From the NCBI GenBank assembly GCA_027186245.1, contig CP114496.1:8334001-8398000 (forward strand): 64,000 nucleotides of DNA, read 5' to 3'. Shown here in pieces: positions 10,859-23,357 of the stretch. A program made the translations under genes and the position numbers. The DNA comes from Coriaria nepalensis (lineage: Eukaryota > Streptophyta > Magnoliopsida > Cucurbitales > Coriariaceae). How positions within the stretch are numbered: position 1 is the first letter of the stretch; each line of letters starts with the position of its first letter. The notes beneath the pieces were generated by a model. The model made no database searches. It worked only from the letters and a program-made list of their open reading frames with translations, and was not told the origin of the DNA.

Positions 10859-11405
10859 TTTTTACTGTAATATTCCTCTATGTGTGAGAGTCGTTAGTTG
10901 AGTGACTATCATAGCAAATCGAGAGATGTGTTCAGTTTCCGAATGGATTTTTATACCCTATCTTTTTTAAGTTTGTTTCCGAACTTTATTTATCATATTT
11001 TTTCAGAGATATATGTGCCTTCTGAGAGGTTGGATTTGGTTTGAGGGGTTCTCTCCTTGCTTTGCAGGTCTTATAAAGCATGACTTTCTTCTCTTGATTA
11101 GGTATTTGGCTAGAAAGAGTGGCATTTTTGGCTGGATTTTCTCTGTGAATAATTTGGTGAGGCTTATGGTGGTGTGGGTGGAGTGCTTGACTACATCTTG
11201 TTGAGTTTTAACCGGTAGTCTTTTTCTTTATTGCTTTTGTTCTCTTTGTCCCTTGTATTGGCCTTACTCTCCTTTGTGTTTCTCTCTTTCGCTTTGGATT
11301 TTTTTGTTGCTTGTCTACTTTGTTGGACCCTTCTTGCCCTTTTAGCCGGGGGTGTTGTTGATGAGTTCTCGCTGTGAAATTTTATTTTGGCCAAAAAAAA
11401 AAAAT
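10859..11405 (+). mobile_element. 5'-truncated LINE-like retroposon with poly-A tail
   Basis: The stretch is flanked by the 10-bp direct repeat TCATAAGGGC (10849-10858 and 11406-11415). It ends in a run of 12 A (11393-11404) after a T/G/C-rich 3' region, and its composition is less AT-rich than its surroundings. Target duplication, poly-A tail and no terminal repeats together are the mark of target-primed reverse transcription, as by plant L1-type LINEs or elements they mobilise. A short open frame (11013-11204) may be the last scrap of a reading frame, but no reverse transcriptase motif is left. Confidence 0.72.
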
Positions 11406-11415
11406 TCATAAGGGC

Positions 11416-14400
11416 CTCTTCGTAATTGTATTACCTTTTGTTTGACAATGACTTTGTGTATTACCTTTTGCCTCAATTATTAAAGTTTTCAGAGTTAGAG
11501 ATGTAAACACTTGATTAGTAGTGTTTACAACAAAGTGATCAACGTGTTTGTTAATCGTTTACATCTACTAGATCTTATAAGAATAAGTGATTTTGGAAAT
11601 GATTTAGTAGTAACTTTAGATGTGATTTATGTCATATATATAGTAAATTAATGTCACGTATAGATATTTATACTACAATTAACTTATTGTAAAGTTGCTC
11701 CTGAAAATTTAGAATGAGAGTTTTTGTTATAAATAATATAATTAAATTTATTTTTTAACTATTCTAATATTATATTAAAATTTAAATCTCAAATTCAAGT
11801 AAGATTGCTTCCTTATTATTATTTATATATATTATATACTTATATTTAATCTTGTTTATTACTTTCTTACACATGTAAATTTCATATTCTTATGAGTTTA
11901 CACTCAAAAATAAATATTAAAAATCTCAATAGTTTCATTTTTTTAACAGTTCAATAATATCCTAATGGGATCATAATTTGCCAAAACAAGAGGGAAAATC
12001 AAATTTGAAAACAAGACTATCAATAATTGATAATGATTTTTAGATCTAAATGTAGGTCAACATATGGGTATTATTTGTTGGCAACTGTATCAATTAATCT
12101 TGCTCTATTGGCCAGAATTGAGATGCCATCACCCATCAAGAAAAAACGTTTAGGTTTAGATAACTTTTTTGACTACCGAATGAAACCACAAAGGGGACAA
12201 ACATGGCCTTGGTATCCGAGTATTTGAAATGAAAAAAAAAAATCTTCGTCGGTAAGTAAGCTCTTTGCTTTTCATGGCTGCTCAAGCAATTATTAGATTT
12301 CATGAAAAAAATTTGAGCATAATTTGACTAAGCTGGCCGCTAACTAAATATCATGTATAGTAAAATTGATATATGTTCTTTGTGACGTCATATTATAATC
12401 ATGATATATTAGTAAAAAAATATTTATAATTATAATATATTTGATAATTATATTATATATATTAAAATTTCTCACATTCTTAATACGGTTCTTATTTCTA
12501 ACCCTTCTAAGATGTCTAAAAATTTCATTTCATTTCATTTTAATCTATAGTTTTCTGGGTTTCAAGAAGATCGCTCGTATAATATCATTGATCACTTCTC
12601 TTACATGATTTGTATATGATTGTTTAAGTTTATAAGAGAGGTACAAAACGCTAGGGTTTCCCTACTTCAAAAATACGTACTTGACGATGTTTTCTTGATC
12701 AAGAGAGGAATAGTAAACTTAATCAACACGATCTTAAGTTTAAATATCACTTAATTAAAAGATTGAAGATATTAGTAAAGAATACATGCCCTTATATTAA
12801 TTTTTTTTTTAATAACATATATCTAAATATATATATATATATAACATAAACTCATTAATTTTAATTATATATATATAATTAATTTTAAATTAATTTACAT
12901 AATTAAAGTGACCCGTATTACACCTTAAACATCAATAATATATGTTAAAAGTTATATATCTAGCAAGTGCGCTGGATTAATAAATATCATTAAGACCTTT
13001 TTCTGGGCCAATCACTAAAACTTCCCAGAAGGCAGTATTGCCCATAAAGCCAAAAGCTTTAGGTATTGTGTTAGGTGAGGGGTAAGAAATTATAGCACAC
13101 GATTTATAAATTTCGAGACAGATGTCAGTTCATATCATCAACTCACGTTTTGAGTCTTTTTTGTATTTGTATAAGAAACTCTCATGCATGCATATGAATG
13201 TCTCTGTTCCCAACTAAAGTTTCAAAATTTGTGAAAGAGACGTCTATTTAACATGTAGCTAGTTGGCATGCATTGCTGTTCATCAATCAATCATACTAAG
13301 TATATACAGTCGCCATTAATTTGGTAAGGAAGTAACTCTTCTCCGTTTTACTATATTGTTTAAAATTTGTTGTAGCGCACTAAATTTTATAGAGTTCTAA
13401 ATTTGAAATCATAAGTTTCAATTATTTATTATTTAAATATATGTACCTTAACACTTTAACACTTAAAGTGTAATGAAGAGAAGTTAGATTCTAATTTAAT
13501 TACTAATTGACATAACAAAGCAAGGTTAGAGTCTAAGGATATACGGAATCGGGTTATCTATTAAATCTGGTTAAAAATCGAACCGTTTATCCGAGACTCG
13601 TGAGTTCAAATTATTATGAGTTGAAAGTGGTTATAGCCTAGAGACAAAGATAAGGCTAATCTCGTAAATTAATATGTTTTATATTATTACATTTTTGTAT
13701 TATATGTATTATCCGGAACCTCACGTGGTGCCTCCCCTCTCGAACCAGCTATCCAGTTATTATCCGATTAATCTTTCTAATTCATGGGGGATCCCTGTAA
13801 TTATAAATTAGAGGCTTAAGTATGTAAGATGCCTAATATTCACAAAATTCATTATTGTTTGGGTCAAAATGATGGATCAATGCATTCTGGGGCTAACTCA
13901 TTTTTGGTGGGCTTTCGTTATGGGCCATTCATTCCTTCATGGGTCTTTGAAGAGTTAATTCTTGGAACTTAAAACAGAGGAGTGAGAGTACAGACTTGAA
14001 AAGCTCTGAACCAACCAGTGTCTTAAAAGGCTAAATGTGATTGGCCGACATCGATTGAAGTTGAGTTTGATCAAAATCATGAACCACCCAAATGTGATTA
14101 AGAGCTCATACATGTGGCAAAAAACTAGGTAAGTTAACGGATAGGATTTAGTATGATCCTTCAAGTAAATGGTTCGGATTTGTGGGTGGCCGGGTATACC
14201 GACACCCCTAAATTCCTAATCATGTAATTAATCAACCTCATCGGTCCAGTTAACTCTATAAACTTGGACCAAAGAAGGAAACCCAATTTTTGTTCAAATG
14301 GGCTTGCGAGCGAGACCCGAAACAATCTGAGCCAGTATATGACTAAAAAAAGGCCATAAAAATTGGGCCGGTCCAAAAGGTTAAATGTGGGGCTCGAAGT

Positions 14401-14780
14401 CTCTACCACTGATAGGCGATCATAGCCTTACTGTAATGGTTAGGAGATTAATATTTTATTTTATTAAATATTATTTAAATAAATTAGATTAACTTATTTA
14501 ATTATAAAAAAAAAAAAAAGTAAGATAAACTCAATCGCCTTATCGTACGTACATCTCTAGCACCGCTTCTTGTGTAGGTCTGTCCGAAAATCCGAATTTT
14601 ACACAATTTTTCCGTACACTTTGCCAAAATTATAAATAATAACTTTTTAGTCTCTCATGACTCATCTAACCCTCAGCTAAATCCCCATCAACGGCTGTGG
14701 TTCGCACACGCAATAATTTCAAAATTTTATATATAATAAATTAATAATAATCACAATAATAAATATGAATAAATAAATAA
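11416..14780. other. Intergenic, AT-rich with small repeat scraps
   Basis: No gene can be supported. A small foldback lies at 11496-11568. Around 13840-14410 the base composition is more even and the text includes CGACACCCCTAA near 14202, like the end of an inverted hAT-type repeat. Around 14411-14537 a short inverted pair (GATAGGCGAT and ATCGCCTTATC) flanks an A/T core. These look like old non-autonomous transposon fragments, but I could not define their limits. Confidence 0.45.
11496..11568. repeat. Small foldback with TAGAGATGTAAAC-type ends
   Basis: The left end TAGAGATGTAAAC pairs with GTTTACATCTA at 11557-11567, enclosing about 45 bp that also contain a second inverted pair (GTGTTTAC and GTAAAC). 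The terminal word TAGAGATGT is the same as on the larger element at 48965. No clear target duplication is visible. Confidence 0.45.
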
Positions 14781-14785
14781 TAATA

Positions 14786-14794
14786 TCTCGCGAG
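14786..14794. promoter_or_regulatory. TCTCGCGAG palindromic motif upstream of the MLK gene
   Basis: TCTCGCGAG followed by CGAGCG stands out in an AT-rich promoter, about 450 bp before the start codon. CG-rich palindromes of this type occur in promoters of broadly expressed genes. A role here is inference only. Confidence 0.35.
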
Positions 14795-14882
14795 CGAGCG
14801 AAGGAGACTCCTCTGTTCCTGCAAGTACTCGCTTCAAGCCCGTTTCTTCTTCAGTTTCTCTTCTTCGCCCGAGATCCCCTCC

Positions 14883-14891
14883 AAACCCTAA
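14883..14891 (+). promoter_or_regulatory. Telo-box AAACCCTAA in the MLK leader region
   Basis: AAACCCTAA matches the plant telo-box found in 5' regions of many housekeeping and growth-related genes. It lies near the likely transcription start of the kinase gene at 15238. Function is inferred from the motif alone. Confidence 0.45.
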
Positions 14892-15230
14892 ATTTCTTGC
14901 CGGATCTCTGTTCCTCCGATCCTCCTCTCGGATAATTTGACGGAGGAAAAGCTCTGATTTTCATACATTCATCGGGAAAAAGGATTTTTTTTCTTTTTCT
15001 TTTTGTCGGCGTCGATTTTCGATTCGTCCGGTGCGAGTGATCTGTTACTATTTGTACGATTTCGAGCTTGTTGCCTGCGATTTCTTGGAAGTGTAGCGGT
15101 TTTTTTGAGTTGGTGGATTGTGATCGGAGGAGGGAGAGAGAGAGGGTGAGTCCGTTTGTTGTTGTTGAAGAAATTTTATTTTTGTATTGGAATCTTTCTT
15201 TTCTTTTGAGTGGAGGATGAGATTTGAAGG

Positions 15231-15254
15231 ATGAACGATGCCGGTACTGCGTAG
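15231..15254 (+). other. Short upstream ORF overlapping the MLK start codon
   Basis: An ATG at 15231 opens a seven-codon frame (MNDAGTA) that ends at TAG 15252-15254. It begins 7 bases before the kinase ATG at 15238 and runs in another frame across it. Ribosomes starting here would miss the main start, so it could lower translation. The annotated start at 15238 is preferred because [12 protein letters not shown] matches the conserved N-terminus of the family. Confidence 0.6.
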
Positions 15255-18200
15255 CGGAGTGCGCAGGGGCCGACCAAAGAAGCAGAGGGAGGAGTTGAAT
15301 CTGGTAGAAACGGAAGGGGAGGAGGCGATTGCGACAAGGACGAGGAGGAGGAGAGCAGAGGCAGCAGCGGCAGCGGCGGCGCCATTGCCTAGGAACAACG
15401 CCGCCGGAAAGCAGGTCCGTCAGGTTCAGATGGTGGATGAAAAGGTAGGTGTTCCGGTGAGAAAGGAGGTAGATAATAGGAGATTGGAGGAAGGTGCTCG
15501 TGCTGGTGGTTTAAGAGTGGGAGGTGCTGTTGGTGATATAGGAGGTGGTGCGGCAGAGAGGGAAGAGGTTGGAGAGAAGGAGATGAATGATTGCGATAGT
15601 GGGGGAGCTAAGAACAAGGATAAGGCTCAGCCAGGTGAAGATGAGGGAAGCACCGCTCCACTTCCTGAGAAGGTTTGTGCTCTGTCTTTTCAGAATTTCG
15701 ATTGAACATATATTTTCTTTCCCAAGGCCTATTTGATATTTGAACTACATGAATGCAACCGAAGGAGTTGTTTATATTATTTTAATTTTTTTGGATTTTA
15801 AATAACATCACCTGATTCGGTTAGATTCTGAATTGATGAATGGTGATCTCTTGGAATCGCTGTAGGAGTCTACTATCAAACTTTAAAAGCTTGATTAAAA
15901 ATTTATTCTTTACCATATGAATCTGGTAAGAAGATGAGATATATGTTATTGAGCATCCAATGCATAGATATATTTTTGTAGGAAGGAAGCTTTGTATGAT
16001 TGGTGAGTCTTTCTCAAGATTGGAACTCTAGATTGAATGCTCAAGCATAAGAATTTAAAAAAGGAACACTTTTTTGAACTTCTGGAGAGGAGCGAAAGAG
16101 TATTTTGTGTTTGACTGATAAAATGGCAGTTTGGAGGATACTAGTGTCCGTGAAATTAAATTTCCACTTCTTGCCAGGGTTTGAGGAGCCGTATTATCAT
16201 AAGGTGATTATGTTCTTGGTGGATGTCAAGGAATTGCCATTAGAGGGGATTATGGCTGCTGAGTCACATTCTTAATGCATTTGTTGGATACTTCCATTAG
16301 GGAAATATATTTCTTGTAGATAATTGGTTTCACTCTTCTAATATATATGTGATCCATAACTTCTGGTTAATCTCCTTGTAGTGTTGTTTAAATAGTTTTT
16401 CATTTAACATGCTCTATGCTAACTCTGCAGCTATATGTATCCTGAAAATTTGTGTAATGCTCTGGGTAATTGCAACAGGTTCAGGTAGGTGGGTCTCCTC
16501 TGTACAAACTAGAAAGAAAGCTAGGCAAGGGTGGATTTGGACAAGTTTATGTTGGAAGACGGGTTTCTGTAAATACAAATGAGAGAACTGGCCCTGGAGC
16601 TGTGGAGGTATGTATCTTTTGTGATTTTATATGATCTAGATTCCCCTCCCGTCCCAAATTCACACCCACTCACTTTTATATGTTAGGTTGCCCTGAAATT
16701 TGAGCATAGAAGTAGTAAAGGGTGCAATTATGGACCACCACATGAATGGCAAGTGTACAAGTGAGTGACTCTCTATTCTCAGAAAATTGTCTGGTTATGG
16801 TAAAAATTGCTTACTAGTTACCAAGTCCCTTTTCACTTTTGCAGTATACTGGGTGGAAGTCATGGCGTACCACGAGTACACTTCAAGGGCAGACAAGGCG
16901 ATTACTATATTATGGTATGTTACTCGTTTTGCTGTTCTTGGCAGCCTTTACCGGCTGTTGGAATTTATCTCATTGATGATGTATTCCTCTGCAGGTTATG
17001 GATATATTGGGACCTAGCTTGTGGGATGTTTGGAACAATAACTCTCATACGTAAGTTGTGAAATGAATTCTAAATTTGAATCATTTCATTCTCAGTTTTT
17101 CAACTGTTAAAGGCGTCTTGTTTGATTGCAGTATGTCAATTGAAATGGTAGCTTGCATTGCAATTGAAGCAATATCCATATTGGAAAAGATGCACTCTCG
17201 AGGGTAATGGATTTTTTAAAATCCATAGATATATGATTTTAGTTTTTCATGTATTTTTTAATTGGTTGGTTCTTAAAACAATTCACTTCGACTTGGCAGG
17301 TATGTGCATGGGGATGTAAAACCTGAAAATTTTCTAATGGGTTCTCGAGGGACGCCTGACGAGAAAAAGTTGTTCTTAGTTGATCTTGGATTAGGTACTT
17401 TCTTATAAATTACAAAAAGATAATTTAAGCGCTTAGTTTTACTTCATTCTCAGTAATTGATACTTCAAACGATTCCTTTTCTCAGCAACGAGATGGAGGG
17501 ATATTTCCAATCAGCACGTTTTGTACGACCAGAGGCCAGATGTTTTTAGGTATACTGATTTCTCTCGTTTCAGTTGCATTACATCTTCAGGCTTTCCTTT
17601 CCCAAGTTTAAATATATATATATGGCATCTGACAGAGGTACAGTGCGTTATGCTGGTGTACATGCTCATTTGGGTAGAACTAGTAGCAGGAGAGATGATC
17701 TAGAATCTCTTGCATACACATTAATTTTCCTTCTCCGTGGCCGTCTACCTTGGCAAGGATACCAGGTTGGTCGTTTCTCAATTATGTCAGATATAGTTTA
17801 CCTTTCCTTGCTTATAGTATTTCTAAGTATTGATGTATTACGCCATCAGGGAGAGAACAAAGGGTTCCTTGTTTGCAAGAAAAAGATGGGTACACCTCCA
17901 GAAACCTTGTGTTGCTTCTGCCCACAATCTTTCAGACAATTTGTTGAATATGTGGTGAACTTGAAGTTTGATGAAGAACCAAACTATGCCAAATGTATTT
18001 CCCTTTTTGATGGGATTGTTGGTCCAAATCCAGATGTCAGACCAATTAACACAGATGGTGCTCAAAAGGTCTCACTAGTTGCCCTATCCTTTTGCATTTG
18101 TTCTTGTATGACCTCTTCTGATGGGTTTGAGAGAGTGTTTCTAATCTGTTCAAAATATTGTGAAGCTTATCTGTCAGGTTGGTCAGAAGAGAGGCAGATT

Positions 18201-19544
18201 GACAATGGAAGAGGAAGGCGATGAACAACCAAAGAAGAAGGTTCGTATGGGTTTGCCAGCAACACAATGGATCAGTGTATACAATGCTCGCCGACCAATG
18301 AAACAAAGGTATGTATGAAAATGCATCAAACATGCATTTTTCTCTTGAGAACTGGATTTACAGACATAAATATTGTAATATTTTGGGGGGAATAAAAAAG
18401 CAGAGATTGCGTTTCAATCAATGAAATAAGATTTATTAATGACAAAATCGGCTTATTTCTCTATATTGTAGGTATCACTATAATGTGGCTGATACAAGGC
18501 TGCACCCACACATCGAAAAAGGCAACGCGGACGGCTTGTATATCAGCTGTGTTGCATCATGTCAAAATCTGTGGGCTGTAATAATGGATGCTGGAACTGG
18601 TTTCACTTCACAAGTTTATGAACTCTCGCCCCTTTTTCTTCATAAGGTTAGAATTTATCTTCCCCATAAAACAAATTTTTCATGACCTGCTTTTCCTCTG
18701 ATAAAGTACATCATTAATTAACCAATATCTCATTGGCTCCATCTGAAGGAATGGATAATGCAAATGTGGGAAAAGAACTATTACATCAGCGCAATAGCTG
18801 GAATCCCTAATGGGAGCTCATTAGTTGTAATGTCAAAAGGTCCATACAACAAACTATCCATGCTCAGTTTTTTCATTTATATTGTTTTATTGCATCTTTC
18901 TTACAGCTCTTTTGCATTGCATTTCCAGGTACACATTATTTACAGCAATCCTACAAAGTTAGTGATTCTTTTCCATTTAAATGGATCAACAAAAAATGGA
19001 GAGAGGGCTTCTACGTGACAGCAATGGCTACAGCTGGACCAAGATGGGGAATTGTTATGTCTCGTGGTGCAGGATTTAAAGACCAGGTAGCACATCTCGG
19101 ATCCTATATATTCTGTAGTATACATATATATATATATATGGAATCATTAAACTTGTGACTGATTTGGTCCCTTTCTTTCTCATAAACCTTTTACCAGGTA
19201 GTGGAGCTAGATTTTCTTTATCCCAGTGAAGGTATTCATAAGAGGTGGGATTTTGGATATCGCATTACAGCCACTGCTGCAAATAATGACCAAGCTGCTT
19301 TCGTTCTTAGCATTCCTAAGCGGAATATTGCTGATGAAACACAGGAGACTCTAAGAACCTCTGCTTTTCCCAGTTCCCATGTTAAGGTGGACTAAGTTTG
19401 TTGTTATGTTTTCTAATACGTTTTTTTTTTTTTTTTCTTAATTCCTTTTAGGGGAAGTTCTAATTTTTGGTGTGGATTTTGCAGGAAAAATGGGGGAAGA
19501 ATCTTTATATTGCTTCTGTTTGTTACGGAAGAACAGTTTCTTGA
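15238..19544 (+). CDS. MUT9-like casein kinase (MLK/PPK family)
   Basis: A Ser/Thr kinase of the plant MUT9-like (photoregulatory protein kinase) family. These nuclear CK1-related enzymes phosphorylate histone H3 and light and clock regulators (family knowledge). Sixteen coding exons: 15238-15672, 16479-16607, 16687-16760, 16845-16914, 16995-17050, 17132-17203, 17300-17394, 17486-17549, 17636-17765, 17850-18068, 18178-18308, 18472-18646, 18749-18839, 18929-19086, 19198-19386, 19485-19544. They join in phase to 715 residues. A low-complexity, basic and alanine-rich N-terminus (1-145) precedes the kinase: glycine loop GKGGFGQV at 161-168, VALK lysine at 192, catalytic HGDVKPEN at 282-289, and DLG in place of DFG at 307-309. 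HGD and DLG are, as I recall, normal for this family. The conserved C-terminal domain (FLYPSEGIH and [13 protein letters not shown] at the end) is complete. The gene appears functional. Confidence 0.95.
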
Positions 19545-20092
19545 GCTCCCCGATTTGGCGGGTCTTCGATATAAAGGCCGGACGTCATAATTTTCTCCAG
19601 GCTTAGAAGAAGATTAGTTTTTTGATGACCAAGAAAGCTCTAATTAAAATTGTAATTAAGAGTAGAGAACTTTTAAAGTGACAGAACCCTAATTGTGTAG
19701 TCAGCAGATTCTATGACTGGAAATTCTGGATATGTTCATTTGAAGTATAAATATCTATTTTATTCAACCTCACTCTCTTCTCTAAGCTCTCCAGTTTAAG
19801 TATGTCTGAAGTACAGAAGGATTTGAAATGTAACTACATAGATTATTAAATTAGCAAGCAGGATTCAAATCCAACATTTGAATATTTGTTACACGAGATA
19901 ATTTGACCAAAGATTTTCATTCAAATTTTTTATCACATAATGAATTCACATGCCACTTAAATTTACAAAAACAAAAAGAATGATTCTTGCTTACCCAAAT
20001 GAAAATACATGTTTGTTGTGATGAGAAATGGGTTTTTGGGTATTTTTCGTATATGCGATCTACCGAAAAATATTTTTCTTTTTAACCTTACT
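19545..20092. other. 3' flank of the kinase gene and convergent spacer
   Basis: This is the spacer between the MLK gene and the tail-to-tail F-box pseudogene. It probably holds the kinase 3' UTR. No other feature is seen. Confidence 0.5.
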
Positions 20093-21227
20093 TCAGTAGT
20101 TGACGACATTTGCGGATTCAAGTAAAGCAAGACTCTCCTTGAAGGTAGCAATTCTTTCAACACCGAATACACCAAGTATCTTCTCCCTTAAAGTCTCAGG
20201 ATCAACCAAAATAAGCCCCACTCCATTCTTATCAACTAGAAGCTTACCATCCTCTGTGCAATCATAGAACCGTGTTACTCCTTTGAGTGGTATAACTTGT
20301 TTACTCCTCCATGACTCAACAACACCATACTCTTCCATCACCCACAACCAAATCTCGTCAAACCCATCCTCTACCGGATCTTTGTGAAGAACGACAAGAG
20401 CCAATGATCCCCTTGAACAATGCTGGATACTCATTATTGGTACCAACGTCCATAAATACATAATTCTTAGGCTGCATAATTATTCGGAATTTTTCATCTT
20501 CCAAACTGAAAGTCAAGAAAATGGTCAGATCTTGTGTATAATCTCCAAATACAAGCCAATGCAAAGCTCCATTCAGGAAAACACAATCATCAGAAGATAT
20601 ACCATGAACACTACTCATAAGTTCAGTAGGAAACTCAACCATTTTCCATGAATCTTTATTCAAAGAGTAAACTTCAGCTAGATGTCGACCCACAGGCCTC
20701 TCCCAGTTGTTATACGCAATCCTCACAATTTTATAGTCATTGTTCTTGGAATCAGAACCGAATCCAAGACTGAAATCATCCACAGGGTGGGTTAATAGAC
20801 TATGGTTCAAGCTCGTACTGGTCAGTTTCTTTATTTTCCTAATACTAGGGTTCCATAAATACACTATACCACAAGAATTCATCTCAGTGAAACAGAGCAA
20901 GCCATTGTTAAAGGGTCCGGCCATACAGCCAGAGGGATAATTAGAATCGAAACTAAAAGGAATCTTTAGAGCGAAAAGCGTAGAGAATGAGTATCGAAAA
21001 ATGACGCTAGCAAGGGGGCAAGGCGTGATGTGATCATCAGAAGGTAGCAGAAGAAAGCCAGGTGATTTGTGGTCTATGTGGAGATGAAGGTGGCTGGTGA
21101 TGAAATTAGGGCTGGAGATGGTTAAGTACCATGATTTGCAGACTTACCTGAATCGGATTAGGGATTCTCCTGGAAGCCTTGTCAAGATGTGGTGGTATAT
21201 GACGTCGTCCGGAAGGTTAGCGCTCAT
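20093..21227 (-). pseudogene. F-box/FBA-type gene with stop and frameshifts
   Basis: From ATG at 21227 the minus strand encodes an F-box start (SANLPDDVIYHHILTRLPGE, then ESLIRFR) followed at once by an in-frame TAA where KSWY-type sequence continues (VCKSWYLTISSPNF). A 1-bp frame change near 20965 follows. The open part then reads like an F-box-associated domain: LLCFTEMN, WNPSIRKIKKL, LGFGSDSKNNDYKIVRI, LNGALHWLVFG. A second frame change occurs near 20390. The tail (VMEEYGVVESW and following) runs to TGA at 20093. F-box proteins of this type are substrate receptors of SCF ubiquitin ligases. With at least three lesions this copy should not give a full protein. Sequencing error could explain one lesion but hardly all of them. 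Confidence 0.82.
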
Positions 21228-23122
21228 GGCTGAGAATGGTGGAGTTGAGTTTGAATTAGAAAATTGAATTTTCTATGCCAGAAGAATTCTTCATAATTAA
21301 TTTAATATAACTAATTAATTTTATAATTAATTTTATGAAATCAACAAATTAATATATATTAATATTTATGATCGGTTTACTCTATATAAAATTTACAAAT
21401 TAACCTTTTTTTTTTTTTAAAAATTATTTAGAAAATGATTTACTTCTCAAACAATTTCTAAAATTATAAGCTTTAGAGTGATAGTGTTTGGTAATTTGAG
21501 AGTTTGTCGGAAATATTTGGTGTTCTAACCGAGTATTTTTCATTTTGTTGTATATGAGAGTTAGACAACATACGAGTCGAAATTTATTTTAAGAATATTG
21601 TAGAAGCTTACGGACCTCAGAATTCTCATTCTATCAATTTGTTTTATGAATTCATATTTCTTATAATTTTATTCTATTTTACAATATTTTCACTTTTATT
21701 TATATTTATATATTATAATTTAATTTATTTAATATTTTATTTTATGATTACATATTTTACTAAGTAAATTATTTAAATATAATATTTTATAATTTAATTT
21801 TACAAATTCTATTTATTATTATATTTTTCTAATTATTATTTTTATATTCTTGTATTTTAATTTTTATTTACTGTAATTTATTATTATAATTTTTAATCTA
21901 TTCTTCTAATTATTATTTTTATATTATTATATTATATTTTATTTTTTATATTTATTATTTTTCATATATTACTATTTTTGTTTATTATTTCTATTTATTA
22001 ATTTTATAGATTATTAAACTTACCATTTACTATGGATTATCCTACATTTCTTTCAGCGGATTACATGGCGGCGATGGTGGCATTTTGGTTTTTATCCGCC
22101 GAACCTCGAAATGGAAGCGGAGACACTACAGCGGTACAGCCCACTACTCCCTTCCATTATTTATATTTACTTTTTTTTAAAATTTTATTATAGCTTTTTA
22201 AATCCACAGCATGTAAATCAAGGTAGGTCGAGATCGAGATTGAGCTCGAACTCATTAACTTAGAAATTATAACAACTGTAATTAACATTGTAATTTAGAA
22301 CTCCCAAGAAAAAGAAAAGGGCATAGTCCGGAGTTCAAAACTCGGACGCAGCATTTTGGGGCCTTTTAACTTCCAAAAAGGAAAAAAGATGTTCTTATAT
22401 TCCTTCATCTTTTGTTTTTAATGTAATTGTATCAGAATTTGACCAACTCATGTTAGTGAACTGTTTATCTTTGTGGCATTATTCAAAGGAAGACCAGTAA
22501 TTTCAAAATTGATGTAATGGGCAGTGATCGGAGACTGGGTTGTGTTGGGTGTACCTACGACGACGGGGCCCACTTCAGGATGCCTGCCGCCGATGGGGTG
22601 GGATTCACCAACCCCTAGCGAAGGCATTCTTTCACTGTACATGTGTGTGGTTGTCAGTTGTCGGTATTCTTCCTTTCCTTTTCCAGTGGACTTTTTTTAG
22701 TCAGTTTTTGTTTGGTATGTGATATTTTCATTGTTCGAAAACATGTCACATGAATTTCATTACTTAGTCACTTGCATTAAATTGATTATATCAACCACTT
22801 CAATTATTTATTAAAAAAAGATATGAATGTAAATAGATAAGCATCAAATCAAATGATCATCAAATCGACATATATACGTATATATTCCCAACTGAAAATA
22901 GTTCAACAATACCGTCTCAACTTATATGTTCCGGAAATATTTTAGTAGATTTAATTTATCGAAAATCAATCGATTATAATTCTTTATAAGATTTGATGTG
23001 ATAATTGATGTAATATATAAATTTATAATTATAATTGATTGATTTATAACAAATTGAATCAATTAAAATATTCCTTAGAACATATGTCCCTCGCTTAATG
23101 TTATTTTATCGATAATACATGA
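21228..23122. other. Intergenic, very AT-rich
   Basis: About 21250-22020 is extremely AT-rich and repetitive at the base level. Two short islands of higher GC (about 22050-22130 and 22540-22630) break it. Neither carries a recognisable protein or RNA motif. Confidence 0.5.
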
Positions 23123-23243
23123 TGTTGGAATTCGTCTCACGTCGTTTAGAAATAAAATTTCTAGTTAATTTATAAATCAAAAATTTTGTCTTCTTTTATA
23201 AGGTCTTTTAAAGAAAGAAATTATTGAACTCATTAATTTATTA
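23123..23243 (+). repeat. TRIM 5' terminal repeat
   Basis: 121 bp. It shares with the 3' repeat a TGTTG[GA]AATTC start, a CAAAAATTTTGTCTTCTTTTAT-like centre (AAAAAATTTTATCTTTCTACA in the partner) and an ATTATT[GA]AACTCATCAATTT-like end. Confidence 0.7.
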
Positions 23244-23357
23244 TGGTATCAGAATTAGATTCTAAGAAGATGTGTCCACATTTTATTAACAAGCGTCTCT
23301 TATCTATTGTGTCATTTATTAAGCTTTCGAAATAACCAGCTCACAAGTAAAAAAGAG

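Noticed and set aside
12027..12227. 66-codon plus-strand frame
   Set aside because: No motif or context. Length is within chance expectation.
14161..14409. Minus-strand 82-codon frame
   Set aside because: It lies in what looks like an old inverted transposon fragment and has no protein motif.
17838..18333. Minus-strand frames opposite the MLK exons
   Set aside because: Antisense shadows of well-supported kinase exons.
22448..22642. Small frames over a GC island, both strands
   Set aside because: Short, without motif, and the two strands overlap. The GC island alone is not evidence of a gene.
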